The position numbers and the translations under genes were made by a program. Below, in pieces: positions 8,370-20,233 of a stretch of DNA of 64,000 nt (positions within the stretch are counted from its first letter, which is position 1; the number at the start of each line of letters is the position of its first letter). Source of the stretch: Stigmatella aurantiaca. GTDB taxonomy: Bacteria; Myxococcota; Myxococcia; Myxococcales; Myxococcaceae. Location of the stretch: assembly GCF_900109545.1 (NCBI RefSeq), contig NZ_FOAP01000034.1:21031-85030 (forward strand), given 5' to 3'. The notes under the pieces are model-generated. The model was not told the DNA's origin, did not search any database, and saw only the letters and a list, made by a program, of their open reading frames with translations.

Positions 8370-8884
8370 GGGAGCCCGTGAACCTGTCCGTCCGGCGGAT
8401 GCCGGAGGGCGCCCCCGGCCGCGATCCCCTCGTTCAGCTCTGCGCCTTCCGGGTGGGCAACGAGGAGTACGCCATCGACATCATGCGGGTGGAGGAGATT
8501 CTCCCACCTCAGCGGGTGCTCTCCGTGCCGCACGCGCCCGCGTTCGTGGAGGGCATGTTGCACGTGCGCGGCGTGTTGTTGCCGGTGGTGGACCTGCGGC
8601 AGCGGCTGGGCCTGGCGGCGGCGGCGGCGTCCGAGCGGACGCGGCTGCTGGTCTGCCTGCTGGGAAAGCGGCGGCTGGCGTTGAGGGTGGATCGCGTGAC
8701 GGAGGTGATGCGGGTGCGCCGCAGTGACATCAAACCCGCGCCCGCGCTGCTCTCGCCGGGCCGGGCGCCCTTCGTGGTGGGCGTGTGCGGTCCTCCGGAG
8801 CGCGCCCGGTTGCTCCTGGACATCAAGGCGCTGCTGCGCTGGGAGGCCGGGCGCGAGGCCCCAAGGCCCGGGGGGAGCGCGTGA
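8366..8884 (+). CDS. cheW: CheW-like coupling protein 2
   Basis: A 172-residue CheW-family protein, the second in the operon. The core is visible as LCAFRVGNEEYAIDIMRVEEIL, GMLHVRGVLLPVVDLRQRLG and a second subdomain with VDRVTEVMRV. The sequence differs clearly from the first CheW, so this is an old paralogue rather than a recent copy. Start ATG overlaps the first cheW stop (ATGA), and its own stop overlaps the GTG of the HEAT-repeat gene (GTGA). Expected role: coupling of a receptor or of the neighbouring HEAT-repeat protein to CheA. Confidence 0.92.
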   Translation: MREPVNLSVRRMPEGAPGRDPLVQLCAFRVGNEEYAIDIMRVEEILPPQRVLSVPHAPAFVEGMLHVRGVLLPVVDLRQRLGLAAAAASERTRLLVCLLGKRRLALRVDRVTEVMRVRRSDIKPAPALLSPGRAPFVVGVCGPPERARLLLDIKALLRWEAGREAPRPGGSA

Positions 8885-10857
8885 CCGACCCCCGCTCGCT
8901 CCAGGAAGAGGAGGCGCGCTACCAGGCGGTGCTGGCGTTGAATCCCCTGAACAAGGGGTCCCTCGATGCGCTCATCACCCACCTGCATGACGAGAGCTGG
9001 CGCGTGCGCCGCGCCGCCGCGGAAGGGCTCCGGCGGCTGCCGGGGCCCAGCGAGGCCGCCACGCGGCTGGTGTCCGTGCTGGGCGAGCGGGGCGAGACGG
9101 GCGCGCGCAACGCCGCGGCCGAGGCGCTGGTGGGGCTGGGCGATGCCTCGGTGGCGCCGTTGATCCAGCTGCTGTCCCACCCGGATCCGGACCAGCGCAA
9201 GTTCGCCGCGGACATCCTCGGCCAGCTCGGGCGCCGCGGCGCCGAGAGTGCGCTGATGGGCGTGCTGGCGGACCCGGACCTCAACGTCCGCGTCTCCGCG
9301 GTGGAAGCGCTGGGCCAGGTGGGCTCCGAGCTCGGGGCCCGGGCCGTGGAGCAGCTGCTCAAGGAGCCCTCGTCCCTGCTGCGGCTGGCCGCGCTGGAGG
9401 CGCTCGCCCAGCTTCAGTGGCCCCCCCCGCTGCCGGTGGTGGTGCCCATGCTCGTGGAGCCGCAGCTGCGGCGCAGCGCCTACCGGGTGCTGGGGCTCAT
9501 CCCCCAGATGGCCGCCACGGAGCTCATCATCCGGGGCCTGAGCCACGAGTCCCGCTCCACGCGGGAGGCCGCCCTGGCGGCGCTCGGCACCCAGGTGGGG
9601 GTGGTGGATGCCACCCTGCGCGCGGAGATCGACATCGAGGTGCGCACCGCGCTCAAGCGGATTCCGGACGCCGTGGCGTTCGTGGCCAAGGCCTTCGAGG
9701 CCGAGGAGGTGGCCTTGCGCGCCGGGGCGCTGGTGGCCGCCGGGGCCCTGCGGGAGGCCTCGCTGGCGGCCCAGGCCGCCGAGGCGGCGCGGGAGGACCG
9801 GCTGCTGCGCGAGGTGATTCGCACCCTGTCCCGGCTGGGCTCCGAGGCGGGGCGGGAGCTGCTCGGGCGCATGGCGGAGCTGTCCCTGCCGGCGCGGGCC
9901 GCGGCGGCCCAGGCCCTGCTGGAGCTGGCGGACCCCTCGTACGTGCCGGCGCTGAGCGCGCTCTTGGAGTGGGCCGAGGATGACCTGCGCGCGGTGGCGG
10001 TGAAGGCGCTGGGCCGCACCCAGTCCCAGGACGCGGTGCGGCCGCTGGTCATGCTGCTGGATGAGCCCGCGCTGGCGGGCGCGGCGGTGCGGGCGCTGGG
10101 GGTGCTCTCCGGCGGCTGCCGCGAGGCCGTCCTCCGGGGACTGGAAGAGGCGATGAGCCAGAAGCCCTCCCCGGCGGCGGTGGCGGCCTTCGCCCACGCG
10201 GGTGGGGTGGCCGCGCTGCCCACGCTGCGGCGGCTGGCGCGCGACGCGGATCCGCTCCTGCGCGCCGCGGCCCTGGATGCCGCGGTGGACGTGGACCCGT
10301 CCGTGGGGCTGGAGCTGGCGCGGGGCGCGCTGGTGGACGAGTCCTCCCGGGTGCGGGCCGCCGGGGCGCGGGCGGTGGGCCGGGTGGGGGACAAGCTTGC
10401 GAGCGCGTTGCTCAAGCGGGCGCTCCAGGACGAGGATATTGCTGTACAGCTCGCCGCCGTGGAGGCGCTGGGCGAATGTGGCACCACCGAACGGGTGCCC
10501 GATTTGGAGGTGTTGGTGCGCCACCCGGATGGGGCGCTGGCAGGGCGGGCTGTGCGGGCGCTGGCGCGCATCAGCATTGTCCGGCCGGATGTCCTTCGAG
10601 AGGCCGCGCACCACGCCGACGCGGAGGTGGTGAAGGCGGCGCTCCAGGCGGGAGCCGTGTCCGCCGAAGGGGTGGCGCTGGCCATCGAGCTGCTGGGCCA
10701 CTCCGGGTGGGACGTGCGGGCCGCGGCGGCGCGGGTGCTGGGCGATTCGGGAGGCCGGGAGTGCCTCAACGCGGTGCAGACCGCGCTCGAAGCCGAGCAG
10801 GACACGCTGGCACGGCGGGCGCTGTCGGACGCGGTGGACCGGCTTTCACGGCGCTGA
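8881..10857 (+). CDS. HEAT-repeat (PBS lyase-like) scaffold protein in the che operon
   Basis: A 658-residue protein made almost entirely of tandem helical repeats of about 31 residues with the pattern of PBS-lyase HEAT-like repeats. Examples are WRVRRAAAEGL, DQRKFAADILGQLGRRGAE and NVRVSAVEALGQVG. There is no signal peptide, membrane segment or enzymatic motif. The GTG start lies within the preceding cheW stop, so expression is coupled to the signalling proteins. Such repeats form curved protein-binding scaffolds. In the absence of a receptor gene in this operon it is a candidate for organising the array or delivering input, but no partner can be read from sequence. Repeat-level alignment could reveal specialised units. 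Confidence 0.85.
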   Translation: MTDPRSLQEEEARYQAVLALNPLNKGSLDALITHLHDESWRVRRAAAEGLRRLPGPSEAATRLVSVLGERGETGARNAAAEALVGLGDASVAPLIQLLSHPDPDQRKFAADILGQLGRRGAESALMGVLADPDLNVRVSAVEALGQVGSELGARAVEQLLKEPSSLLRLAALEALAQLQWPPPLPVVVPMLVEPQLRRSAYRVLGLIPQMAATELIIRGLSHESRSTREAALAALGTQVGVVDATLRAEIDIEVRTALKRIPDAVAFVAKAFEAEEVALRAGALVAAGALREASLAAQAAEAAREDRLLREVIRTLSRLGSEAGRELLGRMAELSLPARAAAAQALLELADPSYVPALSALLEWAEDDLRAVAVKALGRTQSQDAVRPLVMLLDEPALAGAAVRALGVLSGGCREAVLRGLEEAMSQKPSPAAVAAFAHAGGVAALPTLRRLARDADPLLRAAALDAAVDVDPSVGLELARGALVDESSRVRAAGARAVGRVGDKLASALLKRALQDEDIAVQLAAVEALGECGTTERVPDLEVLVRHPDGALAGRAVRALARISIVRPDVLREAAHHADAEVVKAALQAGAVSAEGVALAIELLGHSGWDVRAAAARVLGDSGGRECLNAVQTALEAEQDTLARRALSDAVDRLSRR

Positions 10858-10873
10858 GGGGACGGGGGCTCGG

Positions 10874-11752
10874 GTGGCACCACACTTCAAGGACGAGGAC
10901 CGGCCTGAAATGACCGCGGAAGAATTCCGGTTGCTTCGCGACCACGTGTACTCGCACTGCGGCATTCTCGTGCGTGACGACATGAAGTTCGTCATGGAGC
11001 GGCGCCTGTGGCCGCGGCTGGAGGCGTTGGGGATGTCCGACTTCTCGGCCTACCACCGCTACCTGCGCTACGACGCGCAGCGCCGCGCGGAGCTGGAGGC
11101 GGCCGTCGAGGCGCTCACCACGCACGAGACGTATTTCTTCCGGGAGATGGCCCAGCTCAACGCCTTCTCCGAGGAGCTGTTGCCGCTGCTCCAGCAGCGC
11201 AATGGCGCCCTGCGGCGCCTGCGCATCTGGTCGGCGGGCTGCTCCACCGGCGAGGAGGCCTACACCATCGCGATGCTCCTCCGGGACAGCCGCCGCTTCG
11301 AGGGCTGGGACGTGGAGGTGTATGGCACGGACATCTCCCGCCGCGTGCTCACCACGGCGCGGCGCGCCGAGTACGGCCCCTCCTCGCTGCGAACAACGCC
11401 GCCGGAGATGGTGCCGCGTTTCTTCGTGCCGCTTGCGGGCAACAAGGTCCGGGTGCGTGACGAGGTGCGCTCCTGGGTCTCCTTCGGCCACCTGAACCTG
11501 CTGGACGAGGAGTCCTACCAGCTGGTGCCGCGGATGGACGTCATCTTCTGCCGCAACGTGATGATCTACTTCGACCTGCCCGCGCGCCGGCGCCTGCTGC
11601 GCATCTTCAACGAGCGGCTCGTGCCCGGGGGCTACCTGATGCTGGGCCACTCGGAGAACCTGCTCAACCTGGGCGCCGACTTCGAGCTGGTGCACCTGAA
11701 CGGGGACCTGGCGTACCGCAGGCCCATGCTGCCGCCGAAGGGGAGCGGATGA
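10874..11752 (+). CDS. cheR: Chemotaxis protein methyltransferase CheR (GTG start)
   Basis: Predicted S-adenosylmethionine-dependent methylation of glutamates on chemoreceptors. The 292-residue protein has an N-terminal CheR helical domain (about 12-75; MTAEEFRLLRDHVYSHCGI) and a SAM-binding domain (about 85-285). Visible motifs include TTHETYFFRE, IWSAGCSTGEEAYTIAM, the acidic VYGTDIS loop and FCRNVMIYF. Its presence next to cheB shows that the pathway adapts through receptor methylation even though no receptor is encoded nearby, so a methyl-accepting protein must be supplied in trans. The stop overlaps the cheB start (ATGA). Confidence 0.95.
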   Translation: MAPHFKDEDRPEMTAEEFRLLRDHVYSHCGILVRDDMKFVMERRLWPRLEALGMSDFSAYHRYLRYDAQRRAELEAAVEALTTHETYFFREMAQLNAFSEELLPLLQQRNGALRRLRIWSAGCSTGEEAYTIAMLLRDSRRFEGWDVEVYGTDISRRVLTTARRAEYGPSSLRTTPPEMVPRFFVPLAGNKVRVRDEVRSWVSFGHLNLLDEESYQLVPRMDVIFCRNVMIYFDLPARRRLLRIFNERLVPGGYLMLGHSENLLNLGADFELVHLNGDLAYRRPMLPPKGSG

Positions 11753-12798
11753 CCGCGCGCGCGCCCATCCGGGTGCTCGTCATCGACGACTCGGCGCACA
11801 ACCGGCGCACGCTGACCCAGCTGCTGGGCTCCGCGCGGGATGTGGAGGTCGTGGGCGAGGCGGAGCACGGCGAGGAGGGGCTCCGCAAGGTCCTGGAGCT
11901 GCACCCGGACGTGGTAACGGTGGACCTGGAGATGCCCCGGCTGGGGGGTTACACCTTCCTGCGGCTGCTGCGCGGCACGGCGCCCACGCCGGTCATCGTC
12001 ATCTCCAGCTACAGCCACCAGACGGACGTGTTCAAGGCGCTGGAGCTGGGCGCCTTCGACTTCATCGCCAAGCCGCAGAAGGCCACCCCCGAGGCGCTCG
12101 AGAGCCTTCGTGTGGAACTGCTGGAGAAGGTCCGGGCCTCGCGGCTCGCCCTGTCGCGCGGCTCCCGGCGCGAAGCGCTCCAGCGGGCCCTGGGCACCCA
12201 CGAGCAGCCGCCCTTCGTCGTGGCGGTGGCGGCCTCCACCGGAGGGCCTCCCGCGGTGCAGCGCTTGCTGGAGGCGCTCGCGGTGGAGCCCACGCCCTGC
12301 GTGCTCGTCTGCCAGCACATGCCCGCCCAGTTCACCCGGGCGTTCGCCGAGCGGCTGGATCGCATCGGGCCCTTCAACGTCACCGAGGCGTGCGAGGGGG
12401 ACCGGCTGTTGCCCGGCCATGTCTACATCGCCCCGGGCGGCCGGCACATGGTGCTGGAGGAGCGCTCGGGGCGGCTGGAGCTGAGCGTGCCGCAGCAGGT
12501 TCCCGGAGACCGGTATGCGCCCTCGGCGGACCGGCTCTTCGCGAGCATCGCCCGGCACCTGGGGGACAAGGCGCTGGTGGTGGTGCTGACGGGCATGGGC
12601 TCGGACGGCGCGGAAGGGGCGAAGCAGATCCACCAGGCCGGGGGCGAGGTCTGGGCGGAGTCCGAGGAGACGGCGGTGGTCTTCGGCATGCCCCAGGAGG
12701 TCATCGCCACCGGCGTGGTGCGGCGGGTGCTGCCGCTGGGCAAGATTGGCCCGGCGCTGGTGGTGCGCGCCCGGCGCCGCCGCTCGTCGCAGGAGTGA
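11749..12798 (+). CDS. cheB: Chemotaxis methylesterase/glutamine deamidase CheB
   Basis: A 349-residue receiver-methylesterase fusion of standard length. The receiver (about 1-125) has Asp13/Asp14, phosphoacceptor Asp59 in TVDLEMPRLGG, the SSYSHQT segment and a C-terminal FIAKP lysine. The esterase domain (about 160-345) carries the catalytic triad in AASTGGPPAVQ (Ser), CQHMP (His) and GMGSDGAEG (Asp). Phosphorylation by the operon CheA should activate removal of receptor methyl groups added by CheR. The ATG overlaps the cheR stop. A 42-base gap with a weak Shine-Dalgarno separates it from the final cheY gene. Confidence 0.95.
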   Translation: MTARAPIRVLVIDDSAHNRRTLTQLLGSARDVEVVGEAEHGEEGLRKVLELHPDVVTVDLEMPRLGGYTFLRLLRGTAPTPVIVISSYSHQTDVFKALELGAFDFIAKPQKATPEALESLRVELLEKVRASRLALSRGSRREALQRALGTHEQPPFVVAVAASTGGPPAVQRLLEALAVEPTPCVLVCQHMPAQFTRAFAERLDRIGPFNVTEACEGDRLLPGHVYIAPGGRHMVLEERSGRLELSVPQQVPGDRYAPSADRLFASIARHLGDKALVVVLTGMGSDGAEGAKQIHQAGGEVWAESEETAVVFGMPQEVIATGVVRRVLPLGKIGPALVVRARRRRSSQE

Positions 12799-12840
12799 AC
12801 GGCTGACTTCCCCGGGAAGCGTGGTGGTATTCTGCCGGCC

Positions 12841-13218
12841 ATGACGGAGATCAAGGCGCTGGTGATCGACGATTCCCAGGCGATGCGGCGCAGCCTGATG
12901 CACGCGCTGCAGCGGCTGGGAGGCGTCGTCTGCACCGAGGCCGAGGATGGGGCCGACGGGCTCAAGAAGTTCACCCAGGGCGAGTTCGACCTGGTGCTCA
13001 CCGACATCAACATGCCCCTGATGGACGGGCTCAAGCTCATCAGCCACATCCGCCAGACGGCGGAGAACCGGACGGTGCCCATCGTGGTCATCACCACGGA
13101 GTCGGCGGCGGCGGACCGGGACCGGGCCATGGCGCTGGGGGCGAGCGCGTACCTCGTCAAGCCCGTGCAGTCGAAGGTGGTGCTGGACACGGTGAAAGAG
13201 CTGCTCAACCTGCACTGA
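12841..13218 (+). CDS. CheY-like response regulator, last gene of the che operon
   Basis: A 125-residue stand-alone receiver. Asp10/Asp11, phosphoacceptor Asp55 (LTDINMPLMDGLKL), the Thr pair in VVITTESA and Lys near residue 109 (YLVKPV) are all present, so it should be phosphorylatable. It is related to, but distinct from, the first regulator of the operon (5188-5562). One of the two could act as a phosphate sink and the other as the output protein, as in other bacteria with two CheY proteins; the sequence does not say which. Confidence 0.92.
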   Translation: MTEIKALVIDDSQAMRRSLMHALQRLGGVVCTEAEDGADGLKKFTQGEFDLVLTDINMPLMDGLKLISHIRQTAENRTVPIVVITTESAAADRDRAMALGASAYLVKPVQSKVVLDTVKELLNLH

Positions 13219-13229
13219 CCGGGACGCTG

Positions 13230-14033
13230 GTGACTTCGTCCGACGATTTTCAGGAAGGCCCCATCTCCGTGCTGCCGCCCGCGCGGCCCACCGTGGCCAT
13301 GCTCAAGGTGGACGCGCTGGAGAAGACCTATGGGGACGTGAAGGCCGTCCAGGGGCTGAACTTCCGGGTGGCGCCGGGCGAGGTGCTGGGGCTGGTGGGC
13401 CCCAACGGCGCGGGCAAGACGTCCACGCTGCGCTGCCTCGCGGGCATCCTCCCGGTCTCCTCTGGCCGCGTGGTGGTGGCGGGGCATGACATGGCGCAGT
13501 CGCCGGTGGAGGCCAAGCGGACCCTGGCCTTCCTGCCGGACGAGCCGCGTCTCTTCGAGTACCTCACCGTGTGGGAGCACCTGAACTTCGTGGCGCGCCT
13601 GTACGGGGTGGAGGACTGGGAGCCCGCGGCGCAGGCGCTGCTGAAGGAGATGGAGCTGGAGGGCAAGGAGCGGGCGCTGCCTGGCGAGCTGTCCCGGGGC
13701 ATGAAGCAGAAGCTGTCCATCGCGTGCGGCTTTCTCCACAAGCCCCGGCTCATCCTGCTGGACGAGCCGCTCACGGGGTTGGATCCGCTCGGCATCCGGC
13801 GCATGAAGATCTCCCTGCGCGAGCGGGCGGAGCGGGGGGCGGCGCTGGTGCTCTCCTCGCACCTGTTGCCGCTGGTGGAGGAGCTGTGCCACCGCATCCT
13901 CGTCATCGCGGGGGGCCGGGCGGTGGCGCTGGGGAGCCTGGCGGAGATCCGCACGCAGCTCACGGGCCTGGAGGGCGGCAGCGCCTCGCTGGAAGAGCTC
14001 TTCATCCGCATCACGAGCGCGTCCAAGCCGTGA
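13230..14033 (+). CDS. ABC transporter ATP-binding protein
   Basis: A 267-residue ATPase of the multidrug/Na+ export (ABC-2 like) type. The nucleotide domain begins around residue 25 (LKVDALEKTYGDVKAVQGL). It shows Walker A GPNGAGKTS, a divergent signature LSRGMKQKLSIA in place of LSGGQ, Walker B LILLDEPLTGLDP and the switch His in LSSHLL. The chosen GTG start adds about 23 residues before the domain; an internal ATG near 13299 is an alternative. The stop overlaps the GTG of the permease gene (GTGA). It follows the che operon by 11 bases, so it may be read through from it, but a functional link is unproven. Confidence 0.9.
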   Translation: MTSSDDFQEGPISVLPPARPTVAMLKVDALEKTYGDVKAVQGLNFRVAPGEVLGLVGPNGAGKTSTLRCLAGILPVSSGRVVVAGHDMAQSPVEAKRTLAFLPDEPRLFEYLTVWEHLNFVARLYGVEDWEPAAQALLKEMELEGKERALPGELSRGMKQKLSIACGFLHKPRLILLDEPLTGLDPLGIRRMKISLRERAERGAALVLSSHLLPLVEELCHRILVIAGGRAVALGSLAEIRTQLTGLEGGSASLEELFIRITSASKP

Positions 14034-15757
14034 GCTTCCCGCGCGCGGTGGCCTTTCTGTGGTGGGCGTCCCTGTGGAACCGGGTGCGCAAGCAGGTGGA
14101 GCGCCTGCGCCGGCCGAAGTACCTGCTCGGCCTGCTGGTGGGGGGCGTCTACCTGTACTCCTTCTTCCTGCGGCGGTTGAGCCTCGGGGCGCGCTCGGAG
14201 GCGCTCACGCCGGAAGCCCATTCGCTGGCGGAGCTGTCGCTGGCGGGGATGATGATGGTGACGTTGGTCTCCGCGTGGGCCCTGGGACAGGACCGGCCCG
14301 CGGTCTCCTTCACCGAGACGGAGATTCAGCAGCTCTTCCCGGCCCCCGTCAGCCGGCGGGCGCTGGTGCGCTACAAGCTGGCGCGCGGGGTGGTCGGGGC
14401 GGGCATGGCGGCCTTCTTCTCCACGCTCTTCATGGGCCGCCTGGTGACCCAGCACCCGGTGCTGTTCTTTCTCGGGGCGTTGGTCACCTTCGTGACGGTC
14501 AACCTCCACGTGGTGGCCGTCTCCTTCCTCCGGACACGGCTGGCGCGGTGGGGCTGGCGGGGGACGGCGCTCCGGTGGACGGTCCTGTTGGGGCTGCTGG
14601 CGGCCGTGGGGGGCTCGGTGTACGCGGCCTTCCAGGCCCACCCGTTCCCCGAGAACGTCCTCCGCGAGAAGCAGGTGTGGGGGTGGCTCTCCACGCTGAT
14701 CGAAGGCTCGGCGCTCCAGGTAGCGCTCTGGCCGGGCCGGGTGCTGGTGGCGCTGCCCATGGCCGCGAGCCTCCGGGACTTTCTCTACACGCTGCCCATG
14801 GCGCTGGGGCTGCTCGGGGTGCACTACCTCTGTGTCCTGGCGCTCATCGTTCCCTTTGAAGAGGTGGTGGTCACCCGCACGGAGGAAATGGCGCTGCGCC
14901 GGGGCCAGCGGCTGGCCCGGGTGGGGCACATCGTCCTGCGCGCGCCTTTCTTCCGCCTCCGGCCCGTGGGGCGCCCGGAGGTGGCGCTCCTGTGGAAGAA
15001 CCTCCTCGCGGCGCGGCGGACGGGCGGCATCGACGTCCTCTTCTTCCTGGCGCTGCTGAGCCTGGCTGTCCCCGTGGGCGTGGCCCTCTTCCTGCCCCAC
15101 GCGCTCCCGGGGGTCCGCCAGACCCTGGCCAGCATCTACCTGGCGGTCGCGGCGCTGCTCACGTTCGTCGGCCCGGGCTCTTTCCGCTCGGACCTCCGCA
15201 TGGACCTGCCGAAGCTGGACCTGCTCCGGGCCATGCCTTTGACGGGAACGCAGGTGGTGGCGGCGGAGCTGCTCGCGCCGGGGCTGTTGCTGGCGGTCCT
15301 GCAGGTGGGGCTGCTGTCGCTTGCCCTGCTCATGGTGGGGGAGATGCCCGGTCGTTGGAGCTTCGAGCTTTGGGTGGCCGCGGGGCTGGGGTTGATGCCG
15401 GTGCTGCCCGCGCTGAGCCTGGGCGGGCTGCTCGTCCAGAACGCGGCGGTGGTGCTCTTTCCCGCGTGGTTGCCCCCGGAGGGAGAGCGGGCGCGGGGGG
15501 GCATCGAGGCCCTGGGGCAGCGCCTGCTGATGCTGGCGGGCTCGCTGGTGGTGATCCTCGGTGGGCTGCTGCCCGCCGCGGTGGCCGCGGCCCTGGTGGG
15601 CTTCACGCTGGAGGTGTGGCTGGGCGTGTGGGCGCTGCCGGTGGCGGGGCTCACGGCGGCCACGGGGCTGGGCCTGGAAATCGTGTTGGGGATTGTCGCC
15701 CTGGGGCGGGCCTTCGACCGGATGGATGTGTCCAGTGAGGGCCCCGGCGCGCCGTGA
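14030..15757 (+). CDS. Putative ABC exporter permease, multi-pass membrane protein
   Basis: A 575-residue hydrophobic protein with about ten predicted membrane segments, for example near residues 35-50, 75-90, 125-165, 180-200 and several in the C-terminal 200 residues. Between the segments are basic loops. It starts with GTG within the ATPase stop codon, so the two form a coupled exporter. The region SFTETEIQQLFPAPVSRRALVRYKL (about residues 94-118) resembles the conserved FTxxExxxLFxxPVxRxxL motif of the putative ABC exporter family seen in Firmicutes and myxobacteria. Substrate unknown. No N-terminal cleavable signal peptide is evident. Confidence 0.75.
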   Translation: MSFPRAVAFLWWASLWNRVRKQVERLRRPKYLLGLLVGGVYLYSFFLRRLSLGARSEALTPEAHSLAELSLAGMMMVTLVSAWALGQDRPAVSFTETEIQQLFPAPVSRRALVRYKLARGVVGAGMAAFFSTLFMGRLVTQHPVLFFLGALVTFVTVNLHVVAVSFLRTRLARWGWRGTALRWTVLLGLLAAVGGSVYAAFQAHPFPENVLREKQVWGWLSTLIEGSALQVALWPGRVLVALPMAASLRDFLYTLPMALGLLGVHYLCVLALIVPFEEVVVTRTEEMALRRGQRLARVGHIVLRAPFFRLRPVGRPEVALLWKNLLAARRTGGIDVLFFLALLSLAVPVGVALFLPHALPGVRQTLASIYLAVAALLTFVGPGSFRSDLRMDLPKLDLLRAMPLTGTQVVAAELLAPGLLLAVLQVGLLSLALLMVGEMPGRWSFELWVAAGLGLMPVLPALSLGGLLVQNAAVVLFPAWLPPEGERARGGIEALGQRLLMLAGSLVVILGGLLPAAVAAALVGFTLEVWLGVWALPVAGLTAATGLGLEIVLGIVALGRAFDRMDVSSEGPGAP

Positions 15758-15855
15758 ACCGTGGGTCCGTGCCGACCGGGGGACAACACATCTTCTCCAC
15801 ACTATTTCCGGCGGAACGATGTATCTGTCGGGCGGCATGACGCCCGCTGGGGCAG

Positions 15856-17583
15856 ATGGTTAAAATGAGCGATATGTCGAGCAGCCAAGCACGCGCTGAG
15901 GTGTGGGCCCGTCTCTCCCAATCCTGGGACCTCATCGTGGTGGGAGGGGGCATCACCGGCGCGGGCATCCTCCGGGAAGCGACCCGCGCGGGGCTCAAGG
16001 CGCTGCTGATCGAGCAGAAGGACATCGCCTGGGGCACCTCCAGCCGCTCCTCCAAGCTGGTGCACGGCGGGCTGCGCTACCTGGCCCAGGGGCACGTGCT
16101 GCTGACCTACCACGCCGTGCGCGAGCGCGAGCGGCTCATCCGGGAAGGGCCTGGCCTCGTCGACCGGCTGGACTTCATGCTGGCGAGCTACACGGGCGAC
16201 CGGCCCAGCATCTGGATCTTCGGCGTGGGCCTGCTGGCGTACGACTTGTTGGCGGGCTGCTGGGACCACGAGTACCACGGGGCGAAGGCGTTCGGAGAGC
16301 AGGTGCCGCAGCTGGACCGGCACGGGCTGGCCGGCGGGTTCCGCTACCACGACGCGCAGACGGATGACTCGCGGCTGGTGCTCCGGGTCATGCGCGAGGC
16401 GGTGGACGCAGGCGGCACGGTGCTCACCTACGCGCCGGCCACGGAGCTGATCCTGGAGGGCGGGCAGGCGGTGGGCGTGCGGGTGAAGGACATGGCCGGC
16501 AGCGGCCAGGTGGCCGAGTGCCGCGCGCGCGCGGTCATCAACGCGACGGGCGTCTGGGCGGACCGGCTCCGCCAGCAGGTGAAGGCGCCTCCGCGGATGC
16601 GGCCCCTGCGCGGCAGCCACCTCATCTTCTCCGCGGAGCGGCTGCCGGTGAAGGAGGCCTTCACGCTCCAGCACCCCATCGACCACCGGGTGATGTTCGT
16701 CTTCCCGTGGGAGGAGATGACCGTGGTCGGCACCACGGATCTCGATCACGACCTGCCGCTGGACGAGGAGCCGTCCATCTCCGCCCAGGAGGTGGCCTAC
16801 CTGATGGCGGCCGTGGAGGCGCGCTTCCCCACGATGCGCATCACGCTGGACGACATCATCTCCAGCTACAGCGGCGTGCGGCCCGTGGTGAACTCGGGCA
16901 AGGCGGACCCCTCCAAGGAGACGCGGGACCATGTCGTGTGGTCGGAGGACGGCCTCATCACCGTGACGGGCGGAAAGCTCACGACGTTCCGGCTCATTGC
17001 CCGGGATGCGCTCAAGGTGGCCGGCCAGCGCCTGCCGGGCTTCAAGATGCCCAAGCAGAACCTGCCCCTGCTGAACCGGATGGAGACCACGGGCGACGGG
17101 TGGGGCAGCCTCCCGGAAGGGGAGCGCCGCCGGCTCGCGGGCAAGTACGGCGCGGACGCGCTCAAGCTGATCCAGGCCGCGCAGCCGGGCGAGCTGGAGC
17201 GCATCCCCGGCTGCAACGTGCTGTGGGCCGAGCTGCGGTGGGCGGCCCGGTCCGAGTGGGTCGTGCACCTGGACGACCTGCTCTTGCGGCGCGTGCGCCT
17301 GGGGCTGCTGGTGCCCGCGGGCGGCCAGGCGTTCCTGCCCCGCATTCGCGCCATCTGCCAGGCGGAGCTGGGCTGGGACGACGCGCGGTGGCAGCGGGAG
17401 GAGGGCGAGTACCTCGAGCGGTGGCGCAAGCACTACAGCGTCCCGGAGGCCTCCCTCATCCCGGACTGGCGCGTCATGCTCGCCCAGTCCCAGGCGATCT
17501 GGCGGCCCCGGGCCCCGGAGCTCGCCGCGGGTGCCGTCAGCACCGCCAGCCCCGCTCCGGCGCCCGCCCACGCGAGGGACTGA
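15856..17583 (+). CDS. glpD: Aerobic glycerol-3-phosphate dehydrogenase family protein
   Basis: A 575-residue FAD-dependent oxidoreductase predicted to oxidise glycerol-3-phosphate to dihydroxyacetone phosphate and pass electrons to the quinone pool at the inner membrane. The N-terminal FAD site is clear: DLIVVGGGITGAGILREAT, then GTSSRSSKLVHGGLRYL, a GlpD signature. A second conserved block is the PLRGSHLIF segment and VFPWEEMTVVGTTD. The C-terminal helical domain (about 410-575) is present. Three in-frame ATGs occur at 15856, 15865 and 15874; the first is used here but any is possible. There are no glycerol transport or kinase genes nearby, so the physiological substrate could also be another 2-ketone/alcohol phosphate. 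Confidence 0.87.
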   Translation: MVKMSDMSSSQARAEVWARLSQSWDLIVVGGGITGAGILREATRAGLKALLIEQKDIAWGTSSRSSKLVHGGLRYLAQGHVLLTYHAVRERERLIREGPGLVDRLDFMLASYTGDRPSIWIFGVGLLAYDLLAGCWDHEYHGAKAFGEQVPQLDRHGLAGGFRYHDAQTDDSRLVLRVMREAVDAGGTVLTYAPATELILEGGQAVGVRVKDMAGSGQVAECRARAVINATGVWADRLRQQVKAPPRMRPLRGSHLIFSAERLPVKEAFTLQHPIDHRVMFVFPWEEMTVVGTTDLDHDLPLDEEPSISAQEVAYLMAAVEARFPTMRITLDDIISSYSGVRPVVNSGKADPSKETRDHVVWSEDGLITVTGGKLTTFRLIARDALKVAGQRLPGFKMPKQNLPLLNRMETTGDGWGSLPEGERRRLAGKYGADALKLIQAAQPGELERIPGCNVLWAELRWAARSEWVVHLDDLLLRRVRLGLLVPAGGQAFLPRIRAICQAELGWDDARWQREEGEYLERWRKHYSVPEASLIPDWRVMLAQSQAIWRPRAPELAAGAVSTASPAPAPAHARD

Positions 17584-17721
17584 GGCCTACGCCCCCAAAA
17601 GTGCAACCGGGCGGGGGCTGCCACCCGGCCTGGCGGGCTTCCCGTGGTATGGGTGTGTCTTTCCCGGGTGATGGGCCTGTTGCTTGGCGCGCGGGCCTCT
17701 CATAAGAGTCGCAACGACCAT

Positions 17722-20220
<2,499 letters not shown>

Positions 20221-20233
20221 GCGGAGCGCCCGA

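Noticed and set aside
17584..17721. A T-box or leucine leader peptide before leuS
   Set aside because: No T-box consensus, no run of Leu codons in a short reading frame with a terminator pair; only a loose GCCCCC/GGGGGC pairing with a 16-base loop.
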